Source: Rhizobium indicum (lineage in GTDB: Bacteria > Pseudomonadota > Alphaproteobacteria > Rhizobiales > Rhizobiaceae). Taken from it: DNA of 64,000 bases. Made by a program: the position numbers and the translations under genes. The notes under the pieces were generated by a model that saw only the letters and a list, made by a program, of their open reading frames with translations, searched no databases and was not told where the DNA came from. Positions 51,434-59,502 of the stretch are shown here, one piece after another; position 1 is the stretch's first letter; each line of letters starts with the position of its first letter. Where the stretch lies: assembly GCF_005862305.2 (NCBI RefSeq), contig NZ_CP054021.1:4815501-4879500 (forward strand). Reading direction: 5' to 3'.

Positions 51434-51446
51434 GGATTAGTTTCAC

Positions 51447-51469
51447 TTAATCTGGGTAAGCTGGATTAA
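51447..51469. promoter_or_regulatory. LysG/ArgP-type operator between regulator and exporter
   Basis: TTAATC-N11-GATTAA (51447-51469) has perfect 6-base arms. A second palindrome AATTA-GCC-TAATT (51468-51480) overlaps its end. T-N11-A type boxes in a divergent gap are typical LysR binding sites. Confidence 0.65.
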
Positions 51470-51533
51470 TTAGCCTAATTCTCGAAATAGCGATAGCGCA
51501 ACCTCACCGAAATGAGGGGCGTTGGCCGAAGAG

Positions 51534-52142
51534 ATGAATTTTTCGATCTATGGAACCGGCCTGATGATGGGCCTCAGCCTGATCGTCGCCATCGGCGCGC
51601 AGAACGCCTTCATCCTGCGCCAGGGCTTGCGCAACGAACATGTCTTCGCCGTCTGCCTCGCATGCGCGATATCGGATGCCGCGCTGATCGTGCTTGGCGT
51701 AACCAGCCTCCATCAAATCGCCAGGTTCATGCCCTGGCTCGATCCCGTCATGCGCTACGGCGGAGCGGTATTTTTGATCTGGTACGGGGCAAGAAGCCTC
51801 TATTCCGCCTTGCGGTCGTCCGCCGCTCTGACAGCCGGGGAGGCCAAAACGTCGAGCTTTCGGCAGACGCTGGCAACCTGCCTCGCACTCACCTGGCTCA
51901 ATCCGCATGTTTATCTCGACACCGTGGTGCTGCTCGGCACGATATCGACACGATATCCGGGAGAGCAGGCTTCTTTTGCGGCAGGGGCGGTGACGGGGTC
52001 CTTCCTGTTCTTTTTTTCGCTCGGTTATGGCGCGAAGCGGCTGCGGCCGATCTTCTCGAAACCCTCATCCTGGCGCATGCTGGAAACGCTCGTCGCTTTC
52101 ACGATGTGGATCATAGCGTTCAAGCTGCTGGGCGGGTTGTGA
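51534..52142 (+). CDS. LysE/ArgO-family amino acid exporter
   Basis: This 202-residue protein has six helices and the LysE/ArgO sequence GAQNAFILRQGLRNEHVFAV near the start and LTWLNPHVYLDTVVLLG in the middle. It exports excess lysine or arginine. The divergent ArgP-like regulator and the operator between them support this. The ATG at 51534 is used, but a TTG at 51522 lies nearer a GAGGGG site. Confidence 0.92.
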   Translation: MNFSIYGTGLMMGLSLIVAIGAQNAFILRQGLRNEHVFAVCLACAISDAALIVLGVTSLHQIARFMPWLDPVMRYGGAVFLIWYGARSLYSALRSSAALTAGEAKTSSFRQTLATCLALTWLNPHVYLDTVVLLGTISTRYPGEQASFAAGAVTGSFLFFFSLGYGAKRLRPIFSKPSSWRMLETLVAFTMWIIAFKLLGGL

Positions 52143-52155
52143 CCGCCGATCCGCT

Positions 52156-53367
52156 TCACCGCGTTTCGGCGGCCGACTCCTCGTTCGACGAGACGAACCT
52201 CAGGAATAGTTCCTGCGCGCGCGTCGGCATCCAGTTGACGCGCAGGGTGAGGCCGATCGGCCGTGCGGTGTGGCTGAGGTCGAGCGGCAATGCCTTGAGG
52301 AGGCCGCGTGACAATTCCGCCTGGGCCTGCAGATAGGAAATGCAGCCGAGATGGTCCGTTCCGTTCAGCAGTTCGCGCATCAGGATGAGCGAACTGGACT
52401 CGACGATGCTTGTCGGCGGGTGGTCCAGGCCCTCGAACAAGGTGTCGAAATGCCGCCGGATCGGCGTGCCGCGCTGGCCGACGATCCATGGATAGGCCGC
52501 GAGTTCCTCGACCGAGAGCTCGGAGCGTGCCGTCAGCGGATGGTTGCTGCCGGCAACTATGACCAGCGTGTCGTTGAATAGGAAGCGTTGCTCGACGTCA
52601 CCGATCGGTGCGGGATCGCGCAACGCGCCGATCAGGAAATCGATCTCGCCGCGTCTGAGGCCGGCAAGCAGATCGGCATAGGGACCTTCTAGAATGTGGA
52701 TCGGCGTGTTCGGACGGAACTTCCGGAACTCGGCAATGGCTCTCGGAAGCACGAAGGAGCGTGAAAGCGGCATCGCACCGACGACGATCCGGCCTGCTTC
52801 TTCCGAATGTGTTTCGGCGAGATCCACCTCCGCCTGCGCCAATTCGGCAAAGGCGAGGCGTGCGGCCTGGGCGAGCGTCCCGGCGGCGCGGGTGGCGACG
52901 ATGCCGTAGGAAGTCCGCTCGAACAGCGGGCGGGCGGCTTCCTCCTCAAGCTGCGTCACCGCCCGGTGAACGGTCGGTTGTGCCAGGCCGAGCCTGCGAG
53001 CGGCAAGCGTGAAGTTCTCGGCCTCGCGCACGGCGATGAGGGCCTGCAGCTGCGAGGACGTCGCGACCATGCGAAGGCGGGGGCTGAGTTCATTGAGGGC
53101 CGGATCGAGGAAACCGAAGGCTCTTCGTACGCGCTTTGCGAGGACATCGCCCTGCGCATTGGCGAACAGTCCTTGCGGGGTCCTGGTGAACAGGGTCGTG
53201 CGCAGGCCGCGCTCTATCTTGGAGAGCGCCTGCGTGACGGCGGGCTGCGAGAGATGGCAGACATCGGCGGCCCGGGTCACGGAATTGGTGTCGACCACTG
53301 CCAGGAAGACCCGGAGGTGGCGGAGGTTGTGCTGGACTTGCGATGCCTGAGATGCTGTCGGATTCAA
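52156..53367 (-). CDS. LysR-family regulator with two N-terminal HTH domains
   Basis: The 403-residue protein is about 100 residues longer than usual LysR members. The first HTH (about 18-62) includes SVTRAADVCHLSQPAVTQAL. The second (about 105-150) includes NFTLAARRLGLAQPTVHRAV and is followed by the normal effector domain. Both HTH copies look intact. It is co-transcribed with the DUF1932 dehydrogenase (ATGA overlap) and probably controls the aromatic catabolic genes. The second HTH could bind an extra half-site or serve dimerisation. Confidence 0.9.
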   Translation of the reverse strand: MNPTASQASQVQHNLRHLRVFLAVVDTNSVTRAADVCHLSQPAVTQALSKIERGLRTTLFTRTPQGLFANAQGDVLAKRVRRAFGFLDPALNELSPRLRMVATSSQLQALIAVREAENFTLAARRLGLAQPTVHRAVTQLEEEAARPLFERTSYGIVATRAAGTLAQAARLAFAELAQAEVDLAETHSEEAGRIVVGAMPLSRSFVLPRAIAEFRKFRPNTPIHILEGPYADLLAGLRRGEIDFLIGALRDPAPIGDVEQRFLFNDTLVIVAGSNHPLTARSELSVEELAAYPWIVGQRGTPIRRHFDTLFEGLDHPPTSIVESSSLILMRELLNGTDHLGCISYLQAQAELSRGLLKALPLDLSHTARPIGLTLRVNWMPTRAQELFLRFVSSNEESAAETR

Positions 53368-54248
53368 GTCAAATTACGCTCCAGAATGGCATCCGCCCGC
53401 GCTTCCAGAGAATTCTCCTCCGTGCGGATGTCCAATTCGCCGATCTGCCGCTGCCAGTCGGTCGTTGCCGAGGCCATGCGGTCCGGCAGGCCGAGTTCCC
53501 TGAGTGTCGCGGCGACTTCCTGCATCTCCGCCGCCCGCCGCCTCCCATGGGCCATCATGCGTTCAAGGTTGTAAGCTGCGCGCGCGGTCCAGTCCATCCC
53601 GGGATCAGAAGCCTGGAGAGAGGCGAGCACTGCCTTCTCGACCCCGGCGCGGCGCGCGGCAAGCAGGCATTCCGCGGTCAGCGCTTCGAAACCCTTGATC
53701 ATCACCGATCGGAGCATCTTGATCGAGGAGGCCTGCCCGACCTCGTCTCCCGCGGTCTGGACGTTCATGCCGAGGTCGAGGAGCAGGCGTTGCGCGCGGT
53801 CGGCCTGTGATCCGGAGATCAGCAGCGGCGTTCGATGACGGGCGGGATGGACGGGCGACATCACGGCGACGTCGACATAGATGGCGCCGGCGGCTTCGAC
53901 GAGCTTGGCGGCGGCCGCCTTCGTCGCGGGGGAGCAGGAATTGCAGTCGAGATACAAGGCGTCCCTGTCGAGGAATTCGGCGAGGCGCGCCGCAGCTTCC
54001 AGAGAGCGATCCGCAGTCACTAGACTGAAGACGGTGCCGGCGCCCGCCAATGCCAGTCCCGGAGTTTCGGCGCAGTCGACGCCAAGGTCCGAACAGGCCC
54101 GGAGCAAATCGCTACGCTGGGATGGATCCTCCACCTTTATGTCGAATGTGGAGATCCTACCGGGGGACGCAGCGCCATTCTCGGATATCCAGCCCGACAC
54201 AAAGGCCTGCGCTGCTTCGCCGAATCCGATCGTTGCAATCGCCGACAT
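53364..54248 (-). CDS. NAD(P)-dependent 6PGDH-like oxidoreductase with DUF1932 domain
   Basis: This 294-residue protein has an N-terminal dinucleotide site (AIATIGFGEAAQAF), a central YLDCNSCSPATKAAAA and VDVAVMSPVHP, and the helical DUF1932 domain with SIKMLRSVMIKGFEALTAEC. The lysine of IKMLRSV is the expected catalytic lysine of 6-phosphogluconate-dehydrogenase relatives. It likely oxidises a hydroxy acid (for example a 4-carboxy-2-hydroxymuconate-type or threonate-like acid). It is divergent from the galB relic cluster, suggesting it belongs to that pathway. Confidence 0.85.
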   Translation of the reverse strand: MSAIATIGFGEAAQAFVSGWISENGAASPGRISTFDIKVEDPSQRSDLLRACSDLGVDCAETPGLALAGAGTVFSLVTADRSLEAAARLAEFLDRDALYLDCNSCSPATKAAAAKLVEAAGAIYVDVAVMSPVHPARHRTPLLISGSQADRAQRLLLDLGMNVQTAGDEVGQASSIKMLRSVMIKGFEALTAECLLAARRAGVEKAVLASLQASDPGMDWTARAAYNLERMMAHGRRRAAEMQEVAATLRELGLPDRMASATTDWQRQIGELDIRTEENSLEARADAILERNLT

Positions 54249-54309
54249 CGGTTTTTCCCTTTCCCCATGCTGCCGGGCAGCTCGTTCCTCAAAGTGAAAT
54301 TAGGCAGGT

Positions 54310-54331
54310 AGGCGCGGTCCCGGCCGCGCCT
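54310..54331. terminator. GC hairpin in the 334-bp divergent spacer
   Basis: AGGCGCGG (54310-54317) pairs with CCGCGCCT (54324-54331) around TCCCGG. There is no T-run. It lies in the spacer upstream of the dehydrogenase gene. Confidence 0.4.
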
Positions 54332-54451
54332 GCCGCGAGAAGGCATATATGTGATGCCTCGACATGGGTCTTCGAGCCTGATCGTAACGTTAGGCTGTCC
54401 GGATGTGAGGGAAATGGCCATTTCAAAATGATCGGCGAGATATAAAAAAAA

Positions 54452-54533
54452 GCTATAGTTCGCTGCCCGAGGGGATCCGCTGAGGCTTTCCTATAGCGAA
54501 AACTTATGAGATCGGCGCCAATTCCAAATTGGC
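54452..54533. promoter_or_regulatory. Operator-like palindromes upstream of the aromatic cluster
   Basis: Within 54249-54582 are GCTATAG (54452-54458) mirrored by CTATAGC (54491-54497) and a perfect GCCAATT-CCA-AATTGGC (54517-54533). Both are 50-130 bp upstream of the galB relic start. One is probably the site of a LysR regulator of the cluster. Confidence 0.5.
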
Positions 54534-54582
54534 AAACGGCAGGCTGAGGCATGAAATCCCGTCAACTAGGAACGAGATATTC

Positions 54583-54815
54583 ATGTCGGAAAAGAAGACG
54601 GCTCTCGTCATCAGCGTCCATGTTGCGGATTTCGTCTGGCGCTGCGGCGGCGCAATCGCGCTACACGCCAAAGGGGTTACGACGTCACGGTCGTGTGCCC
54701 GTCCTTCGGAGAGCGCGGCAGTCCTGCGGACGCGGCGCCCAATATGCGGAAGGCTTTCAATCGGTCTTTCCGCGCACGGTCGACGAGCTCTGGCCGGCCA
54801 AGGGAGGAGGAGATA
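54583..54815 (+). pseudogene. galB: Frameshifted, internally deleted galB-like (PIG-L/LmbE-family) hydratase relic
   Basis: The first 31 codons (KKTALVISVHVADFVWRCGG onward) match the N-terminus of GalB-like 4-oxalomesaconate hydratases of the PIG-L fold. After codon 31 the frame breaks near 54672-54676 (two extra bases in AAAGGGGTTAC). The next family block, VTVVCPSFGERGS, continues in another frame. Then about 600 bp of the gene are missing. A C-terminal-like AEGFQSVFPRTVDELW appears in a third frame, up to the ribosome site of the dioxygenase. In total only ~230 bp remain of a gene normally of about 750 bp. The hydratase step cannot be encoded here. Confidence 0.78.
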
Positions 54816-54816
54816 G

Positions 54817-55779
54817 ATGGAACCTTGTTTCGACATTGCGCATCTGGCGCATGTCGAGATGTATTCGAACAAGTTCGAAGAAAGTCTCGACTTTTTTCTG
54901 CGGGTCTACGGCCTGAGCCTTGCCGGCCAGGATGAGAATTCCGCCTACCTCAGGGCATGGGACGATTACGAGTTCCATACGCTGAAGCTGACGCGTCATC
55001 ACACGACCGGCGTTGGGCACATCGCCTACCGGGCATCGTCGCCGCAGGCGCTCGAGCGGCGGGTGAAGGCGATCGAGGCGAGCGGCTACAAGGTTCTGGG
55101 ATGGGTCGACGGCGATCTCGGCCATCACAGCGCCTTCCGCTTCGAAGATCCCTTCGGGCATGTGTTCGAAATCTATTACGACACGGTCCGCTACCGACCG
55201 CCCGACGATGAAAAGCCCGCTCTGAAAAACATCGCGCAGCGCTATCATGGCCGGGGATGCCACCCCCGGCGTCTCGACCATCTCAATCTTCTGGCGTCGG
55301 ATGTTTCCGAGTTCCGGCGGTTCATGGAGACGTGCCTCGGGTCCCGGGTGACCGAGATGATCCAGCTCGACAACGGGCGCGTGGGAGGCTGCTGGTTCAC
55401 CATCAACAACAAGGGCTACGACCTTGCCTGCACCGAGGAGCATGGCCGCGGCAACGCCCGTCTTCACCACGTCACCTATGCGACAGACACGCGGGACGAC
55501 ATTCTGCGGGCGGCCGACATCTTTCTGGAAAACGGCGTCCACATCGAGACCGGCCCGCACAAGCACGCCATCCAGGGCACGTTCTTCCTCTACGTCTGGG
55601 AACCGGCCGGCAATCGCGTCGAGCTCGCCAATGCCGGCGCGCGCCTCATCCTGGCGCCCGATTGGGAACCGATCGTCTGGACCGAGGCCGACCGGAAAAA
55701 GGGACAGGCCTGGGGGCTGAGGACGATCGAAACATTCCACACCCACGGCACGCCGCCGGCGGACGAGAACGGAGTATAA
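54817..55779 (+). CDS. Extradiol (type I, VOC-fold) ring-cleavage dioxygenase
   Basis: This 320-residue protein has two glyoxalase/VOC modules (about 7-130 and 152-275). The iron ligands are visible as His 155 (RLDHLNLL), His 218 (LHHVTYATD) and Glu 269 (AGNRVELAN), nearly the numbering of catechol 2,3-dioxygenase. It should cleave a catechol-type ring at the meta position. GGAGGAGG precedes the ATG. It starts two bases after the galB relic and is followed by galC at two bases, so it is in the same operon. Classical gallate dioxygenases are LigAB type, so the substrate here is different or unknown. Confidence 0.88.
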   Translation: MEPCFDIAHLAHVEMYSNKFEESLDFFLRVYGLSLAGQDENSAYLRAWDDYEFHTLKLTRHHTTGVGHIAYRASSPQALERRVKAIEASGYKVLGWVDGDLGHHSAFRFEDPFGHVFEIYYDTVRYRPPDDEKPALKNIAQRYHGRGCHPRRLDHLNLLASDVSEFRRFMETCLGSRVTEMIQLDNGRVGGCWFTINNKGYDLACTEEHGRGNARLHHVTYATDTRDDILRAADIFLENGVHIETGPHKHAIQGTFFLYVWEPAGNRVELANAGARLILAPDWEPIVWTEADRKKGQAWGLRTIETFHTHGTPPADENGV

Positions 55780-55781
55780 GC

Positions 55782-56453
55782 ATGGGCATCGTCGTACAGA
55801 ACATACCGCGGGCGGAAGCCGATGTGATCGACAGGCTTGCCAAATCAGGCGTCGCGACGGTCCACGAAGCCCAGGGGCGCAAAGGCATGCTCGCCAGCCA
55901 TATGAGGCCGATCTATTCAGGTGCGCAGATCGCCGGCTCCGCCGTCACGATCTCCGCACCGCCCGGTGACAACTGGATGATCCATGTGGCGATCGAGCAG
56001 ATCCAGGCCGGCGACATCCTAGTGCTTTCGCCGACCTCGCCCTGCGATAACGGTTATTTCGGCGATCTGCTCGCCACCTCGGCGCGGGCGCGAGGTTGCC
56101 GCGGCCTCGTCATCGACGCCGGTGTCCGCGATATCAGGGATCTGACCCAGATGCAGTTCCCGGTGTGGTCCAAGGCCGTGTCCGCGCAGGGGACCGTCAA
56201 GGAAACGCTCGGTTCGGTCAACGTTCCGATCGTCTGCGCTGGCGCCTTCATCGAAGCTGGCGACATCATCGTTGCCGATGACGACGGGGTGTGCGTGGTG
56301 AAGCTCAACGAGGCCGAGGAGGTTCTGACTGCTGCCGAGACACGGGTGGCGAACGAGGAGGCCAAGCGCCAACGCCTCGCCGCCGGCGAACTCGGGCTCG
56401 ATATCTATGACATGCGGTCGAAGCTCAGGGAGAAGGGGCTCAAATATGTATGA
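55782..56453 (+). CDS. galC: 4-carboxy-4-hydroxy-2-oxoadipate aldolase (GalC/LigK, RraA-like)
   Basis: This 223-residue protein of the HMG/CHA aldolase-RraA family has the pocket [30 protein letters not shown] and the metal/substrate loop [11 protein letters not shown]. It cleaves 4-carboxy-4-hydroxy-2-oxoadipate to pyruvate and oxaloacetate, the last step of the gallate/protocatechuate 4,5-cleavage pathway, and often decarboxylates oxaloacetate. The ATG at 55782 is three bases past the dioxygenase stop. It overlaps galD by eight bases. Confidence 0.88.
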   Translation: MGIVVQNIPRAEADVIDRLAKSGVATVHEAQGRKGMLASHMRPIYSGAQIAGSAVTISAPPGDNWMIHVAIEQIQAGDILVLSPTSPCDNGYFGDLLATSARARGCRGLVIDAGVRDIRDLTQMQFPVWSKAVSAQGTVKETLGSVNVPIVCAGAFIEAGDIIVADDDGVCVVKLNEAEEVLTAAETRVANEEAKRQRLAAGELGLDIYDMRSKLREKGLKYV

Positions 56454-57540
56454 GGACGGCATTCGCTGCCTCTGGATGCGAGGCGGAACGTCGAAGGGCG
56501 CCTATTTCCTGGCCGAGGACCTGCCTGGGGATCCCGCCGAACGGGACGCCCTGCTGCTTGCCATCATGGGCTCGCCGGACCCGCGGCAGATCGACGGGAT
56601 CGGCGGCGCCGATCCGCTGACCTCCAAGGTTGCGGTGATCTCCGCCTCCTCCCGAGAGGATGCCGATGTCGACTATCTCTTTCTGCAGGTGTTCGTCGAC
56701 CAGGCGCTGGTCAGCGACGCGCAGGGGTGCGGAAACATCCTTGCCGGCGTCGGTCCTGCCGCGATCGAGCGGGGTCTGGTGAAAGCGTCGGATGACGTGA
56801 CGCCCGTCAGGATTCACATGGTGAACTCCGGCGAGATCGCGCTTGCTCGGATCGAGACGCCGAATTGCAGGGTCAACTACCAGGGCAGGGCCGAAATCGC
56901 CGGCGTGCCGGGAAGCCATGCGGCGATACCGCTGCTCTTCGTCAACATTGCGGGCTCGATGTGCGGCGCCCTTCTTCCGACAGGAAACGAGGTCGATGTC
57001 ATCGACGGCGTAGAGGCGACGCTGATCGACAATGGCATGCCCTGCGTGATCATGTGTGCCTCGGATTTTGGGCTTTCCGGGGAAGAGAGCCGCGAGGCGC
57101 TGGAAGCAAATGAGGGCCTCAAGCAGCGCATCGAATCCATTCGCCTCAAGGCCGGCCCGATGATGAACCTCGGCGACGTCAGTGCTGCGTCCGTTCCCAA
57201 AATGACTCTGGTATCGGAGCCCCGAACCGGCGGATCGATCGGCACACGCAGCTTCATTCCGCACCGCGTTCACGCCTCGGTCGGCGTGCTGGCCGCCGTC
57301 ACCGTTGCGACGGCGACGCGGCTCGGCCGTTCTCCGGCGCATGCACTGGCACATGCTTCCACAGACGGCCGTTACCGGATCGAGCATCCCACAGGTGACA
57401 TGGAGGTGTTCCTTGATCTTGCCGCAGACGGCTCGGTCCAGGGGGCGGGGACGATCAGAACGGCGCGCAAGCTGTTCGACGGAAGAGTGTTCCCCAATTT
57501 GCCGGCCCGCTCGAGCCCTGGTCAAAACCGTCTCGACTGA
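56446..57540 (+). CDS. galD: 4-oxalomesaconate tautomerase (GalD, PrpF-family)
   Basis: This 364-residue PrpF-fold isomerase has the family opening [17 protein letters not shown] and the paired half-sites [18 protein letters not shown] and the later [16 protein letters not shown]. GalD interconverts keto and enol 4-oxalomesaconate ahead of hydration by GalB, which is broken in this cluster. The ATG at 56446 lies inside galC (eight-base overlap). Its 3' end is overlapped by the small gene on the opposite strand. Confidence 0.88.
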   Translation: MYEDGIRCLWMRGGTSKGAYFLAEDLPGDPAERDALLLAIMGSPDPRQIDGIGGADPLTSKVAVISASSREDADVDYLFLQVFVDQALVSDAQGCGNILAGVGPAAIERGLVKASDDVTPVRIHMVNSGEIALARIETPNCRVNYQGRAEIAGVPGSHAAIPLLFVNIAGSMCGALLPTGNEVDVIDGVEATLIDNGMPCVIMCASDFGLSGEESREALEANEGLKQRIESIRLKAGPMMNLGDVSAASVPKMTLVSEPRTGGSIGTRSFIPHRVHASVGVLAAVTVATATRLGRSPAHALAHASTDGRYRIEHPTGDMEVFLDLAADGSVQGAGTIRTARKLFDGRVFPNLPARSSPGQNRLD

Positions 57541-57700
57541 CTGGCCGAGACGCGTCCATTTCGCGCTGGCAATCTGCCAGCAGATGTGGCGGAAAACGCC
57601 TTAGCTCCCGCAGCGCATGCTCATGGTTGGCATCCCTGCGCCTCTGCGACTTGAATGCGGAAAGGGCTTGTACGATATTCCAGATGTTTGTTTGAGACAT
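57455..57700 (-). CDS. DUF1127-like small protein overlapping galD tail-to-tail
   Basis: The 81-residue ORF has a very good AAGGAGG site six bases before the ATG (MSQTNIWNIVQALSAFKSQR). It continues with ALRELRRFPPHLLADCQRE, which resembles DUF1127. The C-terminal ~25 residues are foreign to the family, so the natural stop may have been lost. The last 86 bp lie under the end of galD on the other strand. Codon use in the tail looks like antisense. It may be a truncated or extended copy. Confidence 0.6.
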   Translation of the reverse strand: MSQTNIWNIVQALSAFKSQRRRDANHEHALRELRRFPPHLLADCQREMDASRPVSRDGFDQGSSGPANWGTLFRRTACAPF

Positions 57701-57815
57701 GTCGGGCCTCCTTTGCTGCGTTTAGCTGCCGACACCCGAAATATGAGGGTCAATTGACATTCAATCAAACAAAATGATATGGGGTTATAAATCAGAAAAA
57801 TTGAAAGATGTGACG

Positions 57816-58715
57816 ATGAGCATTCCCTTTCGCCGTCCCATTCCGCTGCTTGACAACGAGGTGCTGCGTACCTTCGTGGCTATCGCCGAGACAGGCAATT
57901 TTTCGACCGCCGCCGAGGCGGTCTTCCGTACGCCGTCGGCAGTGTCGATGCAGATCAAGAAGCTTGAAGAACAACTGGGGGCAACGCTGTTTCTGCGCGA
58001 CGCCCGTTCGGTATCGCTGACACGCCACGGCGAGATGTTGCTGTCCTATGCCCGCAACATGCTGGCTCTGTCGAACGAGGCGGTGTCGCGCTTCATCATG
58101 CCGGAGCTTAGCGGCGTCGTGCGGCTCGGCGCGCCGGAGGATATCGGCGAACGGCTGCTGCCGAGTATCCTGAAGAGTTTTGCCGAAAGCTATCCCGGCA
58201 TCATGGTCGACGTGACCATCGACATGAGCATCGGGCTGAAGAAGCGCATGGAGGAGCAGCGGCTCGACCTGGCCTTGATCAACTGTGCGACACGGCCGTT
58301 CCCGACGGGCGGAGAGGTGGTGTTCCGCGAGCGGCTGGTCTGGGCCGGCGCCAAGTGCGGTTCGGCGCATCGGCGCGATCCGCTGCCGATCTCGATCTGG
58401 GAAGACGGCTGCATCTGGCGCCAGGAGGCGCTCTCCCAGCTCGAACGCAACAAGCGGCATTATCGCGTTGCCTATCTCAGCGGCCACACGATGGCGCAGC
58501 GCGCCGCCGTGCTTTCCGATCTCGCCATCGCGCCGTTGCCGCTGTCCTATGTCAACGAGGACATGGCGATCCTCGGGCCCCAGGAAGGGCTGCCGGAACT
58601 CGGTGCCTTCGATATCCGCCTGCTGACCGCCTCGCAGGTGTCGGGGCCGATCGAGACGGTGGCCGACAGCATTCGTGGCGCCTTTGCCGAGAGAGCGAAG
58701 GCGGTCGCCGCCTAG
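57816..58715 (+). CDS. LysR-family transcriptional regulator
   Basis: This 299-residue protein has a LysR HTH (NFSTAAEAVFRTPSAVSMQI, KKLEEQLGATLFLRDARSV) and a periplasmic-binding-type effector domain beginning GVVRLGAPEDIGERLLPSIL. The ATG at 57816 is preferred over the start at 57774, which has no ribosome site. It is adjacent to, but separate from, the galD cluster and could control either the cluster or the small gene at 57700. The ligand is not known. Confidence 0.88.
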   Translation: MSIPFRRPIPLLDNEVLRTFVAIAETGNFSTAAEAVFRTPSAVSMQIKKLEEQLGATLFLRDARSVSLTRHGEMLLSYARNMLALSNEAVSRFIMPELSGVVRLGAPEDIGERLLPSILKSFAESYPGIMVDVTIDMSIGLKKRMEEQRLDLALINCATRPFPTGGEVVFRERLVWAGAKCGSAHRRDPLPISIWEDGCIWRQEALSQLERNKRHYRVAYLSGHTMAQRAAVLSDLAIAPLPLSYVNEDMAILGPQEGLPELGAFDIRLLTASQVSGPIETVADSIRGAFAERAKAVAA

Positions 58716-58753
58716 CTGCATCGGACAGGATTATGCGCCGATCGAAAGTGATG

Positions 58754-58773
58754 GCGCGTCCTATCGGACGCGC
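58754..58773. terminator. GC hairpin after the LysR gene
   Basis: GCGCGTCC / GGACGCGC form an 8-bp stem around a TATC loop (58754-58773), 39 bp after the LysR stop. No T-run follows, so it may be only partial. Confidence 0.45.
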
Positions 58774-58800
58774 GGCTGTAGCGGGTATCCTTATAACTAG

Positions 58801-58825
58801 TGAACCTTTTGGTTTGTCGTGCGTT
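58801..58825 (+). promoter_or_regulatory. EcfG-like promoter of the entericidin-like gene
   Basis: TGAAC (58801-58805), a 16-base spacer and CGTT (58822-58825) differ from the EcfG consensus only at the first base. It lies 60 bp upstream of the small lipoprotein gene. Confidence 0.45.
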
Positions 58826-58884
58826 ATTGGCGCGGGACGGCAATTGTCGCCGTTCGGGGTTGATTTCAAACAAGGATATCCGAG

Positions 58885-59040
58885 ATGACGACAACGGCCA
58901 AAATTGCCGCAGCTTTTATGGTTCTTCTTGCCCTTTCCTCCTGCGGCAACACGATCCGCGGCATCGGAAAGGATACCGCAAATACCGTGAACGCCACGCA
59001 GGATGCCGGCCGCTCGGTCGACCGCGCCGCGAAGAAGTAA
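58885..59040 (+). CDS. Entericidin A/B-like small lipoprotein
   Basis: The 51-residue protein is too short to show in a search limited to 60 residues. It has a lipobox (MVLLALSSCGN) after a hydrophobic signal and a short mature part ending in DAGRSVDRAAKK, typical of entericidin EcnA/EcnB. Entericidins are lipid-anchored toxin/antidote or stress-induced envelope lipoproteins. The ATG follows GGATATCCGAG. An EcfG-like promoter precedes it, as often seen for entericidins. Confidence 0.8.
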   Translation: MTTTAKIAAAFMVLLALSSCGNTIRGIGKDTANTVNATQDAGRSVDRAAKK

Positions 59041-59118
59041 CGACTGTTCAGATTGCTGCTAGAATCACCGGATCAGATGCTGACCGGGGGATCAAGTGTT
59101 GGCCGGGTCCGGATCATC

Positions 59119-59481
59119 CTAACGGATGACCGGGGGATAAAGCTTTTCCAGCCCGCCGGATCGGTCGAGACCGGTCCGGAAGGCCTGGTAGGCGGGGTGC
59201 TGGCTGGAGCGGGCGGTTTCCATCAATCGGATCTGTAACCGGTCCGGCGCCTGGGTTCCGAGCCACATTCCCAGATTTTCGAGCTTCAGCGAGTTCAGGA
59301 AACGCGATTCCGCAGCAAGATCGAGATGGCGGCGCAGGCCGTCGAGCAGGTTGTCGTCCTGGGCGGCGTTTTCCATGAGCAGCGCCAGGTAGGACTTGTC
59401 GGTCTCCGACAGTGCGGCGAGCTTTTCCGCAACGGTATCGCGGTCGGGAAAGGGAACATTGCCTGTCATCGAATCGTCCAT
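59119..59481 (-). CDS. Conserved-looking protein of unknown function next to the betaine-type binding protein
   Basis: This 120-residue soluble helical protein has the core DTVAEKLAALSETDKSYLAL and LGMWLGTQAPDRLQIRLMET. It has neither membrane spans nor a recognisable domain. It is the second gene of a two-gene minus-strand unit with the betaine-type binding protein, separated by 21 bp. The function is unknown. Confidence 0.6.
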   Translation of the reverse strand: MDDSMTGNVPFPDRDTVAEKLAALSETDKSYLALLMENAAQDDNLLDGLRRHLDLAAESRFLNSLKLENLGMWLGTQAPDRLQIRLMETARSSQHPAYQAFRTGLDRSGGLEKLYPPVIR

Positions 59482-59502
59482 GCTTCATCGTGTTTTGGGT
59501 CG

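Noticed and set aside
50307..51446. 379-codon ORF on the minus strand
   Set aside because: Overlaps the true LysG-type gene in another frame and reads as Arg/Ser/Pro-rich.
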